Below, piece by piece: positions 1 through 10,439 of a stretch of DNA of 64,000 nucleotides. This DNA is from Providencia heimbachae ATCC 35613 (lineage in GTDB: Bacteria; Pseudomonadota; Gammaproteobacteria; Enterobacterales; Enterobacteriaceae): the NCBI RefSeq assembly GCF_001655055.1, contig NZ_LXEW01000037.1:1-64000 (forward strand), read 5' to 3'. Position 1 is the stretch's first letter. Every line of letters begins with the position of its first letter. Below the pieces are notes generated by a model, which ran no database searches, was not told the DNA's origin, and worked only from the letters and a program-made list of their open reading frames with translations. A program made the position numbers and the translations under genes.

Positions 1-623
1 CCTGTTTTGCCGTTTGCTCTCGTGGACTTCACGGATAGGGCCTTGCCAATACGCAATACAGCAGACCCCTTTTCTTTATTCTTACCAAACCGTCTATTTT
101 ATTGTCTTATCACCTTGATTAAAGACATCGCTTTCTCGTCAGGGGATCTCGTTTTCCTGTGCACTCTTCACTTTATTCATTTGATCAATTTTATTTAATA
201 CCAATTTATGAAAGCTTATCTGACCTCTTTTATCGTTTGTTCTCGCGATTAACCGCCTAACCCACGGATATAACCAGCGGGCTTCTCTTGTTCTTATCCT
301 CCCCCTTTCTATTTTCGCTTGCTTCCTTTGTTTTCCATCTAAACCTGTTAGCCTATCACCAGAAATAAATAGCAACCTTTAGATTTAAATTAAATTGATT
401 TTATAGGGTGATATCGAGTGTCATGTAAAAACTGAGAATTAAATCAACAGTACTATGGGTAGAAATAAATAAAAAATATTAGATACTTATAAAACCTGTG
501 TAAAATCATCAAATTATAAATTTGATAAACTTAAAGAATAAGCATAGCATTTTTGGTTATATGAAATTAATTCAACTAACCTTGAAAAGCTCGACAAGGT
601 GGGTAACATTGGTTAGATTATTT
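1..623. other. Intergenic region upstream of metA, no gene supported
   Basis: No reading frame here looks like a protein I recognise. The longest frames on either strand are short, of biased composition and lack convincing ribosome binding sites. A minus-strand frame without a clear start runs off the left edge from about position 100, so the start of a neighbouring gene cannot be excluded. Two stretches, near 11-40 and 233-270, share short words (a CGTTTG-type word and CACGGATA) with different spacing. From about 380 the DNA becomes very A+T rich, consistent with a promoter region for metA. Confidence 0.5.
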
Positions 624-647
624 AGCATTCTAGAAGTCTAAACGTAT
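624..647 (+). promoter_or_regulatory. Tandem MetJ boxes upstream of metA
   Basis: Three contiguous 8-mers, AGCATTCT, AGAAGTCT and AAACGTAT, lie 15 bases before the metA start. The known MetJ consensus is AGACGTCT in two or more tandem copies. The middle box matches 7 of 8 bases and the flanking boxes match less well, as is usual in natural met operators. The position fits repression of methionine biosynthesis by MetJ-SAM. This is inferred from pattern and position only. Confidence 0.6.
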
Positions 648-661
648 AAAAGGGATAAATG

Positions 662-1591
662 ATGCCAATTCGTTTACCAGATGAGCTACCCGCTGTAAAT
701 TTCTTGCGTGAAGAGAATGTTTTTGTCATGACAACGACAAGGGCAAGTCATCAGGAGATACGCCCTTTGAAAGTGTTAATACTCAATCTTATGCCTAAGA
801 AAATAGAAACTGAAAATCAGTTTTTACGGTTATTATCAAATACACCATTACAGATTGATATTCAGTTATTACGAATTGATCAGCGTGAATCCAAAAATAC
901 ACCGACAGAGCATCTGAATAATTTCTATTGTGATTTTGATGATATTCAAAACCAAAATTTTGATGGCCTGATTGTGACGGGTGCGCCTCTAGGGCTAGTT
1001 GAGTTTACTGATGTTTGTTATTGGGAACAAATTGAAAAAGTAATCGCATGGGCGAAGAAACATGTCACCTCGACGCTGTTTGTTTGTTGGGCTGTACAGG
1101 CAGCACTTAAGATTCTTTATGGGTTACCAAAGTGGACAAGGGAAGAAAAACTTTCGGGTGTCTACCAGCACGATACTTTAGAGCCTTACGCATTATTAAC
1201 ACGCGGGTTTGATGCTTCATTTTATGCCCCCCATTCGCGCTATGCTGACTTTCCTGAGGCACTTATTCGCCAGCATACTGATTTAGATATTTTGGCGAGT
1301 TCTAGCGAAGCTGGGGCTTATTTATTTGCCTCAAAAGATAAGCGACTCGCTTTTGTGACAGGGCATCCTGAATACGATGGGGATACTCTTGCACTAGAGT
1401 ATTGGCGTGATTTCAATGCAGGATTAACCCCGGATCTACCGTGTAATTATTTTAAGAATAATGACCCAAATAATGATCCTATTATTAGTTGGCGTAGTCA
1501 TGGGCACTTATTGTTTTCTAATTGGCTTAATTATTATGTGTACCAGATCACACCATTTGATCTGAGTAATATGGATCCAACTTTAGATTAA
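662..1591 (+). CDS. metA: Homoserine O-succinyltransferase
   Basis: This enzyme transfers succinyl from succinyl-CoA to homoserine, the first committed step of methionine synthesis in the cytoplasm. The 309-residue product is near-collinear with E. coli MetA along its whole length. The acyl-accepting cysteine is Cys142 in VCWAVQAAL, and the His-x-Glu of the active site is in TGHPEY. I chose the second of two adjacent ATGs because MetA proteins begin MPIR; the alternative start at 659 would add one Met. An AAAGGGA ribosome site precedes it. Upstream met boxes suggest MetJ control, and a strong terminator follows. The gene lies next to aceBAK as in E. coli. Confidence 0.97.
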   Translation: MPIRLPDELPAVNFLREENVFVMTTTRASHQEIRPLKVLILNLMPKKIETENQFLRLLSNTPLQIDIQLLRIDQRESKNTPTEHLNNFYCDFDDIQNQNFDGLIVTGAPLGLVEFTDVCYWEQIEKVIAWAKKHVTSTLFVCWAVQAALKILYGLPKWTREEKLSGVYQHDTLEPYALLTRGFDASFYAPHSRYADFPEALIRQHTDLDILASSSEAGAYLFASKDKRLAFVTGHPEYDGDTLALEYWRDFNAGLTPDLPCNYFKNNDPNNDPIISWRSHGHLLFSNWLNYYVYQITPFDLSNMDPTLD

Positions 1592-1694
1592 AATGAAAAT
1601 TAAGTACTGATATTTTTCATATTAACGAATTAATATTTAATTAATCTGTTAATTTATGGAAGTTATCTCTGATTTTCTCAGTAAGAGTAGAACC

Positions 1695-1727
1695 AAAGCC
1701 GCGACTAGATTGCGGCTTTTTTTGTTT
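1695..1727 (+). terminator. Rho-independent terminator after metA
   Basis: An 8-bp G+C-rich stem (AAAGCCGC pairing with GCGGCTTT) with a 9-base loop is followed by a run of T. It ends the metA transcript about 100 bases after the stop codon and separates it from the aceB promoter region. Confidence 0.85.
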
Positions 1728-1879
1728 TTGAGACAAACTAGCAATCTGTCAACGGACTTCTAATTATTTGATTTAACGAGTATTTAACATTTTAATTCTA
1801 AAAAAAGAAAATCAAGATTAAAAATAATAATAAATTATATTGTTTAATATCATCATGATACGTCTATTTTTAAATAAAA

Positions 1880-1894
1880 TGGAAATCGTTTTTG
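1880..1894 (+). promoter_or_regulatory. Candidate IclR-type operator before aceB
   Basis: The 363-base gap between metA and aceB holds the metA terminator and then an A+T-rich promoter region. Within it, TGGAAATCGTTTTTG agrees with the recalled IclR consensus TGGAAATNATTTCCA at about 10 of 14 defined positions. The left half is perfect and the right half is degenerate. It lies about 60 bases upstream of aceB. IclR is encoded in this window, so the site is plausible, but one degenerate half-site is weak evidence. Confidence 0.4.
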
Positions 1895-1954
1895 ATTTAT
1901 TTTGTTTTTGATCCTATCCTTACTTCATTGCGAAACACGAATGAGGATTGATCA

Positions 1955-3553
1955 ATGGAACAGCAGTTATCTATATCTGATTTAACATTTACTAAAGATA
2001 TTAATCAGCAAGACAAAATAGTATTACATACTGATTCTATTGCTTTTCTTTCTGAGTTAGTTGAGGCGTTTCTTCCTCGTAGAGAATTGCTATTAAAGGA
2101 GCGAGTTGAAAAGCAGGCTATTATTGATGCAGGCTCGTTACCTAATTTTATTTCGGAATCAAGTTCCATTAAAAATTCAAATTGGAAAGTGCAAAATATT
2201 CCTGAAGATTTACAGGACCGCCGTGTTGAGATTACCGGGCCTGTTGAACGAAAAATGGTAATCAATGCCTTGAATTCTAATGTGAAAGTTTTTATGGCCG
2301 ATTTTGAGGATTCTCTCTCGCCTTCTTGGGAGAAATTGATCGATGGGCAAATAAATTTAGGTGATGCGATTAGAGGTGAAATTTCGTATACCAACGAAAA
2401 TGGAAAATTATATCAACTTAAATCAGATCCTGCGGTCTTGATTGCCCGTGTTCGTGGGCTTCATTTAGATGAAAAACATGTGCTTTCAGGGAATAAACCA
2501 ATTCCAGGTGGGTTATTTGATTTTGCACTCTATTTTTTTAATAACTATCAAGCTCTACTTGAAAAAGGAAGTGGCCCTTATTTCTATATTCCAAAACTGG
2601 AATCTTGGCAGGAGGCTAAGTGGTGGAGTGATGTATTTAGCATGGCGGAAGATATCGTTGGGATCCCTCGTGGGACAATTAAAGCAACGGTTCTGATTGA
2701 AACACTACCGGCTGTTTTCCAAATGGAAGAAATTTTGTATCACATGCGTCATCACATTGTGGGACTGAATTGTGGGCGTTGGGATTACATTTTTAGTTAT
2801 ATCAAAACATTAAAAGAACATTCAGATCGAGTTCTACCGGATCGTCAAGTTGTCACCATGACTCAATCATTTTTAAATGCTTACTCACGTTTGTTGATTA
2901 AAACATGTCATCGACGCGGTGCTTTTGCTATGGGTGGAATGTCAGCTTTTATTCCAAGTAAGGATGCAGAAGAAAACCAAGCTATTTTAGCCAAAGTAAA
3001 AGCAGACAAAGAACTTGAAGCTAAAAATGGGCATGACGGTTCATGGATTGCACATCCCGGTCTTGCTGATACGGTAATGGATGTCTTCAATCAAGCCCTT
3101 GCTGATGGTAAAAATCAACTCAACGTAACACGTGATTCCGATGAAGAAATCACAGCAGAACAGCTATTACAGCCCTGTGAAGGTGAAAGAACTGAAGCTG
3201 GGATGCGAGCTAATATTCGCGTTGCCGTTCAATATATCGAAGCTTGGATTACGGGAAATGGGTGTGTACCTATCTATGGTCTGATGGAAGATGCGGCTAC
3301 GGCTGAAATTTCTCGTACATCAATTTGGCAATGGATCCGTCATGGTAAATCGTTATCTAACGGTCAAAAAGTGACGAAAGAACTTTTCGAAGAAATGCTT
3401 GATGAAGAGTTACAGGTTATTCAAAAAGAGCTTGGCGACAAACGTTTCCAGAGTGGACGCTTTCGTGAGGCAGCTGAGTTGATGCGCAGAATAACGACAC
3501 AGGATGAGCTTATTGAGTTCCTGACTATTCCTGGCTATCAGCTAATAGATTAA
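1955..3553 (+). CDS. aceB: Malate synthase A
   Basis: This is the second glyoxylate-bypass enzyme; it condenses glyoxylate with acetyl-CoA to give malate. The 532 residues match the usual length of the A isoform (E. coli has 533). Recognisable family segments include VFMADFEDSLSP and LNCGRWDYIFSYIKT, and the conserved Arg of the active site lies in the LIARVRGLHL region. It is the first gene of aceBAK, 53 bases ahead of aceA. A GAGGA-type ribosome site precedes the ATG. Expression is expected to rise on acetate or fatty acids when IclR repression is relieved; a candidate IclR site lies upstream. Confidence 0.97.
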   Translation: MEQQLSISDLTFTKDINQQDKIVLHTDSIAFLSELVEAFLPRRELLLKERVEKQAIIDAGSLPNFISESSSIKNSNWKVQNIPEDLQDRRVEITGPVERKMVINALNSNVKVFMADFEDSLSPSWEKLIDGQINLGDAIRGEISYTNENGKLYQLKSDPAVLIARVRGLHLDEKHVLSGNKPIPGGLFDFALYFFNNYQALLEKGSGPYFYIPKLESWQEAKWWSDVFSMAEDIVGIPRGTIKATVLIETLPAVFQMEEILYHMRHHIVGLNCGRWDYIFSYIKTLKEHSDRVLPDRQVVTMTQSFLNAYSRLLIKTCHRRGAFAMGGMSAFIPSKDAEENQAILAKVKADKELEAKNGHDGSWIAHPGLADTVMDVFNQALADGKNQLNVTRDSDEEITAEQLLQPCEGERTEAGMRANIRVAVQYIEAWITGNGCVPIYGLMEDAATAEISRTSIWQWIRHGKSLSNGQKVTKELFEEMLDEELQVIQKELGDKRFQSGRFREAAELMRRITTQDELIEFLTIPGYQLID

Positions 3554-3606
3554 TAACGATTACATAATTCGATAGACCCTACTTATTCTTATAAAGGAAG
3601 TTAACC

Positions 3607-4914
3607 ATGACTACATCGCGCATAGACCAAATCTCTCAATTAGAAAATGAATGGAAAAAACCTCGCTGGAAAGGAATTACTCGCCCTTATTCAGCGGAAG
3701 AAGTGATAAAGCTGCGTGGTTCAGTCAACATAGAACACACCTTAGCGCGTAAAGGTGCAGAACGTTTCTGGGCACAATTGCACGGTGCATCAAAAAAAGG
3801 TTATGTGAATGCATTAGGCGCACTGACGGGAGGACAAGCATTACAGCAAGCTAAAGCAGGGATTGAAGCTGTTTATCTCTCTGGCTGGCAAGTCGCTGCC
3901 GATGCAAATACAGCATCCAGCATGTATCCTGACCAATCTTTATACCCTGTTGATTCGGTTCCGTCGGTTGTCGAAAAAATTAACAATACCTTCCGCCGTG
4001 CAGATCAAATTCAATGGGCCAATGGGATTGGTTCAGATAATAAAGAGTATATCGATTTCTTTTTACCTATCGTTGCTGATGCTGAAGCTGGATTTGGTGG
4101 CGTATTAAACGCATTTGAGTTGATGAAAAATATGATTGAAGCGGGTGCAGCAGCTGTCCACTTTGAAGATCAACTAGCAGCTGTAAAAAAATGTGGCCAT
4201 ATGGGGGGCAAAGTTTTAGTTCCAACCCAAGAAGCGATTCAAAAGCTAGTTGCAGCACGTTTAGCTGCAGATGTTTCAGGGGTACCAACTATTCTTATTG
4301 CAAGGACAGATGCAGATGCTGCTGATTTATTAACATCAGATTGTGATCCTTACGATACCGAATTCGTGACGGGTGAACGCAGTTCTGAAGGTTTTTTCCG
4401 TACTAATGCAGGCATTGATCAAGCTATTAGCCGTGGATTAGCCTATGCGCCATATGCAGATTTAGTCTGGTGTGAAACTTCAAAGCCTGATTTAGAGGCT
4501 GCACGTCAATTTGCTGAAGCTATTCATGCGCAATATCCGGGTAAGCTATTAGCTTACAACTGCTCGCCATCATTCAATTGGAAGAAAAATTTGGATAATG
4601 CCACGATTGCGCGTTTCCAAGATGAATTGTCAGCAATGGGTTATCGTTTTCAATTTATTACATTAGCGGGTATTCACAGCATGTGGTTCAACATGTTCGA
4701 CCTTGCTCATGCTTATGCTCAAGGAGAAGGTATGAAGCATTATGTTGAAAAGGTTCAAGAATGTGAGTTTGCTGCGATGAATAAAGGCTATACCTTCGCT
4801 TCTCACCAACAAGAAGTGGGAACGGGTTACTTTGATAAGGTGACGACGGTTATTCAAGGTGGTACTTCATCAGTGACAGCATTGACAGGTTCGACGGAAG
4901 AAGAGCAATTTTAG
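3607..4914 (+). CDS. aceA: Isocitrate lyase
   Basis: Isocitrate lyase cleaves isocitrate to succinate and glyoxylate, diverting carbon around the decarboxylating steps of the TCA cycle. The 435-residue protein carries the hallmark KKCGH motif at residues 194-198, with catalytic Cys196, and metal-binding segments such as [12 protein letters not shown] and HFEDQ. Length matches E. coli AceA (434). A GGAAG ribosome site sits just before the ATG. The gene follows aceB and precedes aceK. A terminator-like hairpin in the aceA-aceK gap probably keeps aceK expression well below that of aceA. Confidence 0.98.
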   Translation: MTTSRIDQISQLENEWKKPRWKGITRPYSAEEVIKLRGSVNIEHTLARKGAERFWAQLHGASKKGYVNALGALTGGQALQQAKAGIEAVYLSGWQVAADANTASSMYPDQSLYPVDSVPSVVEKINNTFRRADQIQWANGIGSDNKEYIDFFLPIVADAEAGFGGVLNAFELMKNMIEAGAAAVHFEDQLAAVKKCGHMGGKVLVPTQEAIQKLVAARLAADVSGVPTILIARTDADAADLLTSDCDPYDTEFVTGERSSEGFFRTNAGIDQAISRGLAYAPYADLVWCETSKPDLEAARQFAEAIHAQYPGKLLAYNCSPSFNWKKNLDNATIARFQDELSAMGYRFQFITLAGIHSMWFNMFDLAHAYAQGEGMKHYVEKVQECEFAAMNKGYTFASHQQEVGTGYFDKVTTVIQGGTSSVTALTGSTEEEQF

Positions 4915-4981
4915 TTTAAACTGTATTACCCGCTTTATTGTTACCTGGTGTATTTGTTGGTTTGGTGTATCTGTTAATTTT

Positions 4982-5008
4982 CAGGCACTTTTAAGTGCCT
5001 GTTTTTTT
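4982..5008 (+). terminator. Intercistronic terminator-like hairpin between aceA and aceK
   Basis: CAGGCACTT and AAGTGCCTG form a near-perfect stem, followed by seven T residues. It sits wholly between the aceA stop (4914) and the aceK ATG (5022). An intrinsic terminator here would stop most aceBA transcripts and leave aceK to readthrough. This agrees with the known need for far less AceK than AceA. Termination efficiency is inferred. Confidence 0.8.
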
Positions 5009-5021
5009 GTTGGGGGATAAA

Positions 5022-6788
5022 ATGACATTAGTGACTGAACAGATAATTGCCCAAACAATTTTACAAGGATTTGACGCTCAGTATGGTCGATTTTTAGAGA
5101 TAACATCAGGCGCTCAGGAACGCTTTGAGCATGCTGATTGGCATGCTATTCAACAAGCTATGAAACAAAGAATACAGCTCTATGATCACCATGTAGGATT
5201 AGTTGTTGCACAGCTTAAATGTATGGGGCTAGTACAAACATTAACACCGAAAATGCTGTCACAAATTAAACAGGTTTACGTGACATTATTACCGAGCTAT
5301 CCACGGTTTGAAATTGCAGAAAGTTTTTTTAATTCAGTTTATTGCAGGCTATTCCAACATAGAGATCTGACACAGGAAAATTTATTTATTTTCACATCGC
5401 AGTCTGCGAGGCGTTTTCGCACTTTACCTAGGCCTCTTGCTCGTGAGTATAAGGTGACTGGAAATTTGTCGAGCGTATTGTATTCAATACTTAACGGATT
5501 ATCACTAAGATTACAATGGCGTAATTTATCTTTTGATATTCAATGTATTATTGAAACTTTAAAATTTAAATTTCCGAATATAGAAAAACAAAGTATCAGC
5601 TTACATGTTGCTAATGAGCTTTTTTATCGTAATAAAGCAGCGTGGTTAGTTGGAAAAATATATATTGGCAATGAAGTATTTCCTTTTTTATTACCCATCC
5701 ACCATGATGATAAAAAAAAGGAAATTTATGTGGATACTTGTTTAATTGAGTTTGATGAAGCGAGTATTGTCTTCGGTTTCGCCCGATCTTATTTTATGGT
5801 TTACGCGCCTTTTCCGGCAGCATTAGTTTTTTGGTTGAGAGAGATTTTACCGAGTAAATCGATTGCTGAGTTATATATGGCGATTGGCTGCCAAAAACAC
5901 GGAAAAACAGAATATTACCGTGAATATCTGGCTTACATTAATTTTTCACGTGAACAGTTCGATATAGCGCCTGGTGTAAGAGGGATGGTTATGCTGGTTT
6001 TTACCTCCCCTTCTTTTGATCGTGTTTTTAAGATAATTAAAGATAAATTTGCACCTCAAAAAGAGGTGACTAAAGCACGAGTTCAAGAATGCTACCGATT
6101 GGTCAAAGAGCACGACCGGGTTGGGCGTATGGCAGATACCCAAGAGTTTGAGAATTTTATCATTGATAAACGCTTTATCAGTGATGACCTTATGACTGAA
6201 TTACAAGCAGAAGCATCATCACAAATTGAAGATCTTGGGGATAAAATCTTAATTCGCCATTTGTATATGGAGCGAAAAATGATCCCGCTGAATATCTATA
6301 TGGATAGCGCTGATGAAACACAGCTGCATCGAGTATTAGACGAGTATGGCTGTGCAATTAAACAGTTAGCCGCCGCAAATATATTTCCGGGTGATATGTT
6401 ATTTAAAAATTTTGGCGTAACACGTCATGGACGCGTTATCTTTTATGACTATGATGAAATTTGTTATATGACTGAAGTGAATTTTCGTGATATTCCGGAG
6501 GCTTTATACCCTGAACAGGAACTCTCTGCGGAGCCTTGGTACAGCATTGGTGAGCAAGATGTATTTCCTGAAGAGTTTGCTTTATTTATCTGTCAGGATT
6601 CTAAAATACGTCACTATTTACACCAAAATCATGCCGATATTTTTTCAGCAACTTACTGGAAAAGCTTGCAAAACCGGATCCTAAGTGGTCACGTAGAAGA
6701 TGTTTTTGCTTATCACCAAGCATTACGCTTTTGCCAGCGTTTTGATGAACCTGTTGATAACGAAATAAATCATAGTATTGCTAAATAG
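5022..6788 (+). CDS. aceK: Isocitrate dehydrogenase kinase/phosphatase
   Basis: AceK phosphorylates and dephosphorylates isocitrate dehydrogenase and so sets the branch between the TCA cycle and the glyoxylate bypass. The 588-residue product aligns throughout with the E. coli enzyme (578); clear segments are [44 protein letters not shown] and [12 protein letters not shown] with [16 protein letters not shown] in the kinase active site. I start at the ATG at 5022. It has a GGGGG-rich ribosome site 7 bases upstream and leaves the same leader before [13 protein letters not shown] as in relatives. An upstream start at 4995 would lie inside the hairpin. It is the last gene of the operon. Confidence 0.97.
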   Translation: MTLVTEQIIAQTILQGFDAQYGRFLEITSGAQERFEHADWHAIQQAMKQRIQLYDHHVGLVVAQLKCMGLVQTLTPKMLSQIKQVYVTLLPSYPRFEIAESFFNSVYCRLFQHRDLTQENLFIFTSQSARRFRTLPRPLAREYKVTGNLSSVLYSILNGLSLRLQWRNLSFDIQCIIETLKFKFPNIEKQSISLHVANELFYRNKAAWLVGKIYIGNEVFPFLLPIHHDDKKKEIYVDTCLIEFDEASIVFGFARSYFMVYAPFPAALVFWLREILPSKSIAELYMAIGCQKHGKTEYYREYLAYINFSREQFDIAPGVRGMVMLVFTSPSFDRVFKIIKDKFAPQKEVTKARVQECYRLVKEHDRVGRMADTQEFENFIIDKRFISDDLMTELQAEASSQIEDLGDKILIRHLYMERKMIPLNIYMDSADETQLHRVLDEYGCAIKQLAAANIFPGDMLFKNFGVTRHGRVIFYDYDEICYMTEVNFRDIPEALYPEQELSAEPWYSIGEQDVFPEEFALFICQDSKIRHYLHQNHADIFSATYWKSLQNRILSGHVEDVFAYHQALRFCQRFDEPVDNEINHSIAK

Positions 6789-6820
6789 CAGGTAATCTAA
6801 CAATGTTCTACCTGCTATTT
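6783..6820. terminator. Inverted repeat between convergent aceK and eda
   Basis: A perfect 12-bp inverted repeat (AAATAGCAGGTA and TACCTGCTATTT, 14-base loop) begins at the aceK stop codon and ends just before the eda stop. The arms supply short T runs on both strands. It could end both converging transcripts, although the U-tracts are short. Confidence 0.6.
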
Positions 6821-6833
6821 CATCTAGGTAATA

Positions 6834-7475
6834 TTACGCTTTAGCACCTTGAATGGCTTCTTGGGCGAGTTGTGTGATTTTTTCATAGTCACCATTTGCT
6901 AATGCATCTTCGGGGACTAGCCATGAACCACCGATGCATAGCACACTGTTGAGTGCTAAGTAATCACGATAGTTTGCAAGTGAAATACCGCCTGTTGGGC
7001 AGAATTTAACTTGCGAGAATGGACCCGCAATGGCTTTGAGTGCTTTGACGCCACCATTAGCCTCTGCGGGGAAAAATTTGAATTCTTTTAAACCATATTT
7101 CATACCCAACATTAGCTCTGATACTGTTGAAATGCCGGGAATTAAAGGGATCTTTCCTTTGGTTGCTGCATCGAGTAACTCTTCTGTAAGCCCAGGACTA
7201 ATCGCAAATTTAGCGCCCGCATCAGTCACCGCAGAAAGTTGTTGCGGATTAATCACCGTGCCTGCGCCGACAATCGCATCGGGAACTTCTTTAGCGATTA
7301 AACGAATGGCTTCAATGGCACATTCAGTGCGTAGTGTCACTTCGAGTACTTTAACTCCGCCTTTCATTAGGGCTTTAGCGAGTGGTACTGCTTGTTCAAG
7401 TTTTTTAATCACAATGACTGGGACAACTGGGCCTTGTTTGAGTATATCTTCAGCGGCTATTTTCCAATTATTCAT
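6834..7475 (-). CDS. eda: KDPG/KHG aldolase
   Basis: Eda splits 2-keto-3-deoxy-6-phosphogluconate into pyruvate and glyceraldehyde 3-phosphate, the last step of the Entner-Doudoroff pathway. The 213-residue protein has the Schiff-base lysine Lys133 in EFKFFPAE and the catalytic Glu45 in VLEVTLRT, at the positions found in E. coli. Family motifs VGAGTV and FAISPG are present. It lies 26 bases downstream of edd on the same strand, so the two form one operon. The GntR-type operator upstream of edd should govern both. Confidence 0.97.
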   Translation of the reverse strand: MNNWKIAAEDILKQGPVVPVIVIKKLEQAVPLAKALMKGGVKVLEVTLRTECAIEAIRLIAKEVPDAIVGAGTVINPQQLSAVTDAGAKFAISPGLTEELLDAATKGKIPLIPGISTVSELMLGMKYGLKEFKFFPAEANGGVKALKAIAGPFSQVKFCPTGGISLANYRDYLALNSVLCIGGSWLVPEDALANGDYEKITQLAQEAIQGAKA

Positions 7476-7501
7476 AATTTATCCTATTAAACGGTAATGG
7501 G

Positions 7502-9352
7502 TTAAAAATCGATGCTGCAAGCACCTTCTTCAGCACCTGATAAATGTCTTCTCAATGCACCAAATAATTCGCGACCACATCCAATACGTTCACGACTAAG
7601 ATCCGGTTGATAAGATTGGCGCTGTGCCAATTCTTGTTCATCAACCAACAATGATAACTCACCAGTTAATGCATTTACTCGGATAATATCGCCATTGATC
7701 ACTTTTGCCAGTAACCCACCCTTGTAGGCTTCAGGTGTAACATGGATTGCGGAAGGAACTTTACCTGACGCGCCAGATAAACGCCCATCGGTGACTAAGG
7801 CAACTTTATAGCCTCTATCCATTAATACCCCCAGAGGTGGCATCAATTTATGAAGTTCTGGCATACCATTTGCGGTTGGACCTTGGAAACGCACGACAAT
7901 AATGCAATCACGATTAAGTTCCCCCGATTCAAACAAAGGGGCGATGTCATTTTGATTATTAAAGACGATAGCGGGGGCTTCAATAATTTGATTTTTTTCC
8001 GGAATCGCAGAGGTTTTCATTACTGCTCGACCTAAATTACCTGAAAGTAATTTAGTGCCGCCATGGGAGGAGAACGGTTGATTAATATCCGCGATCACAC
8101 TGCTATCATAGGTGTTTTTTGTGCCCTCACGCCACGCTAACTGCCCATCGTTTAGCCATGGTTCTAAGGTATAACGTGACAGCCCAGTCCCCGCAACGGT
8201 TTGTACATCTTCATGTAAGAGGCCTTTTGACAGTAATTGTCTAATTAGAAGAGAAACGCCACCTGCGGCTTGAAACTGATTGATATCCGCTTGCCCATTG
8301 GGGTAGATTCGGCAAATTAGCGGCACAATGGTGGACAATTCAGAAAAATCATCCCAATTGATCATAATGCCTGCAGCTCTGGCTATCGCGACAAGATGCA
8401 TCGTTAAATTGGTTGAACCACCAGTGGCAAGTAGTGCGACGATGCCGTTAATAATAACTTTTTCATCAACGAGGTGGCCGATAGGTAAATAATTACCTGA
8501 TTGCTCTGTTAAGCGTGTGATTTGACGAGCTGCGGCATCGGTTAATGCTGTACGTAAAGGGGAATCAGGTTGAACGAACGATGAGCCTGGTAAGTGAAGT
8601 CCCATGACTTCCATAACCATTTGATTCGAGTTAGCGGTACCGTAGAAAGTACAGGTTCCGATGCTATGATAAGATGCGGATTCCGCTTCTAGCAAAGCAT
8701 CTCGGTCTACTTTTCCTTCGACATAAAGCTGGCGGATCCTAACTTTCTCTTTATTCGGCAGCCCTGTTGCCATCGGCCCAGCAGGAACAAATAAAGCGGG
8801 TAAATGACCAAATGACAATGCACCAATCATTAAACCGGGTACGATTTTGTCACAAATACCTAAATAGAGTGCACCATCGAACATATTGTGAGACAGGCCT
8901 ATTGCAGTGGACATTGCAATGACATCCCGACTAAGCAGTGATAACTCCATCCCATCTTGGCCTTGGGTCACACCATCACACATAGCTGGAACGCCGGCTG
9001 CGACTTGCCCAATAGCACCCGCCTCAAGTAGAGATTTTTTCAATTGTTCAGGATAATTATCATAAGGACGATGGGCTGAAAGCATGTCATTGTAGGCGCT
9101 AATAATAGCAATATCAGAACGCGTCATACTTTTAAGTATTTGCTTTTCTTCACTCTGACAAGCAGCAAAACCATGAGCAAGATTACCGCAGGCAAGTTCA
9201 GCTCTATGCACGGTCTGACTTCGAGCGAGCTCAATTTTATTGAGATAAGCTTCACGCGTTTTCACAGAGCGGCGTATAACCCGTTGGGTAATACGCATTA
9301 TATCGTCATTTATTTTTGGAGAACTTGCCACTGTTGAATTGTTATTGCTCAT
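7502..9352 (-). CDS. edd: Phosphogluconate dehydratase
   Basis: Edd dehydrates 6-phosphogluconate to KDPG, the committed step of the Entner-Doudoroff pathway. It belongs to the IlvD/Edd Fe-S dehydratase family. The protein is about 616 residues; recognisable blocks are SYNDMLSAH, GGVPAMCDGVTQGQ, LFLG-type CDKIVPG and TDGRLSGASGKVPSAIHVTPE. Cluster-ligand cysteines lie in the MCDG and CDKI segments. I start at 9352 because a GGAG ribosome site lies 8 bases upstream; the frame remains open for 12 more codons to 9388. The N-terminus is about ten residues longer than in E. coli. A perfect GntR-type palindrome lies 91 bases upstream. Confidence 0.95.
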   Translation of the reverse strand: MSNNNSTVASSPKINDDIMRITQRVIRRSVKTREAYLNKIELARSQTVHRAELACGNLAHGFAACQSEEKQILKSMTRSDIAIISAYNDMLSAHRPYDNYPEQLKKSLLEAGAIGQVAAGVPAMCDGVTQGQDGMELSLLSRDVIAMSTAIGLSHNMFDGALYLGICDKIVPGLMIGALSFGHLPALFVPAGPMATGLPNKEKVRIRQLYVEGKVDRDALLEAESASYHSIGTCTFYGTANSNQMVMEVMGLHLPGSSFVQPDSPLRTALTDAAARQITRLTEQSGNYLPIGHLVDEKVIINGIVALLATGGSTNLTMHLVAIARAAGIMINWDDFSELSTIVPLICRIYPNGQADINQFQAAGGVSLLIRQLLSKGLLHEDVQTVAGTGLSRYTLEPWLNDGQLAWREGTKNTYDSSVIADINQPFSSHGGTKLLSGNLGRAVMKTSAIPEKNQIIEAPAIVFNNQNDIAPLFESGELNRDCIIVVRFQGPTANGMPELHKLMPPLGVLMDRGYKVALVTDGRLSGASGKVPSAIHVTPEAYKGGLLAKVINGDIIRVNALTGELSLLVDEQELAQRQSYQPDLSRERIGCGRELFGALRRHLSGAEEGACSIDF

Positions 9353-9443
9353 GATAATTGCTCCACAAAGAAAATAATGTCGTTGCACACAGCTTTGGTT
9401 GTGCAGGAATTAAATTTCTATTCATTTTGTTAATTATATCACC

Positions 9444-9461
9444 AATGTTACCGGTAACATT
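9444..9461 (-). promoter_or_regulatory. GntR operator upstream of edd-eda
   Basis: AATGTTACCGGTAACATT is a perfect 18-bp palindrome identical to the core recalled for GntR/IdnR operators (ATGTTACCSGTAACAT). On the edd strand it is followed by TATAAT (complement of 9433-9438), so the operator would cover the -35 region. The GntR repressor itself is encoded at 45.9 kb. The rest of the 310-base gap between edd and the next gene shows nothing further. Confidence 0.85.
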
Positions 9462-9662
9462 GTTCAATGAAAATGAAACAGTTGCAATGATCAAAACAAA
9501 GATTCCAATCTAACTGTGATCTGTATCAAGATTGGTTCGCCACACTTTAAAGCCCATCAATCCGCCTTATCCACATTATTTACAGTGTATGGTGATGAAT
9601 TTATCGGGGAAAATAGAGTCTATGAGTGTAGTCGTGGATAAATAGAGATAGGAAGAAATTAT

Positions 9663-10439
9663 ATGCTTAAGAGACTATGTGCAGCCGCCATTTTATTAAC
9701 ACCTCATTTAATGAGTGCTGAGGCTGTTTTAACACCAGGTTCTTATTCTATTTTGGAACGTGTGTTAGTGGGGAGCAAAGGGGCTCAACCGGAGCAAAAA
9801 GTAAAAATAATTACACAAGAATTATTAGGAACACCATATAACGATAATACTTTGAATATGAATTACTTATCGATAGAGAGATTGACGATTAATTTGAAGG
9901 CAATGGATTGTATGACCTTTATCGAATATGCAGAAGCTTTCAAACATGCTGAAAATTATGAACAATTTTTATTTTATCTTGCAAATACTCGCTATATCAA
10001 TCAAGACGTTTCTTTTAGCCAAAGACGCCACTTTTTTACTGATTGGGCTCAGGAACCCGAAAGTATTGCTGAAGATATTACAACACGCATTAGCCCTCAT
10101 ACGATAAGGGTTCAAAAAGAGTTAAATAGGGGGAGTAATGGAGAGTTGTTTTTATCGGGTGTTGACGTTAAAGATAGGATTATAAACTATATTCCATCTG
10201 GTTATGTCGATAAAGACGTTATTGAGTTATTAAAAACAGGAGATTACATTGGGATATACTCTAATAATAAAGGGTTAGATGTAACGCATGTGGGTATTGT
10301 GATCCGAGAAAATAACAAGGTTATATTTAGAAATGCTTCATCATTACGAAATAATTTTGAAGTGAGTGATATCGAACTAGAAAGATACTTGCAGAGTAAA
10401 GTGGGTATCATTGTTTTAAGATCTAAAATAAATAATTAG
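9663..10439 (+). CDS. Exported DUF1460 family protein (NlpC/P60-like)
   Basis: The 258-residue protein begins with a short hydrophobic signal peptide (residues 1-20). It shows DUF1460 features: LGTPY near residue 55, MDCMTFIEY with candidate nucleophile Cys83, and a THVGIV block with a downstream RNAS segment that would supply the catalytic histidine. From family knowledge, DUF1460 proteins adopt an NlpC/P60-like cysteine-peptidase fold and act on peptidoglycan-derived substrates. A periplasmic cell-wall role is therefore likely, but the reaction is not proven. An AGGAAG ribosome site precedes the ATG. It stands alone, divergent from edd. Confidence 0.75.
   Translation: MLKRLCAAAILLTPHLMSAEAVLTPGSYSILERVLVGSKGAQPEQKVKIITQELLGTPYNDNTLNMNYLSIERLTINLKAMDCMTFIEYAEAFKHAENYEQFLFYLANTRYINQDVSFSQRRHFFTDWAQEPESIAEDITTRISPHTIRVQKELNRGSNGELFLSGVDVKDRIINYIPSGYVDKDVIELLKTGDYIGIYSNNKGLDVTHVGIVIRENNKVIFRNASSLRNNFEVSDIELERYLQSKVGIIVLRSKINN

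Noticed and set aside
1-375. Short frames on both strands at the left edge, and two loosely similar stretches near 11-40 and 233-270
   Set aside because: The frames lack ribosome sites and recognisable sequence. The similar stretches share only short words with different spacing.
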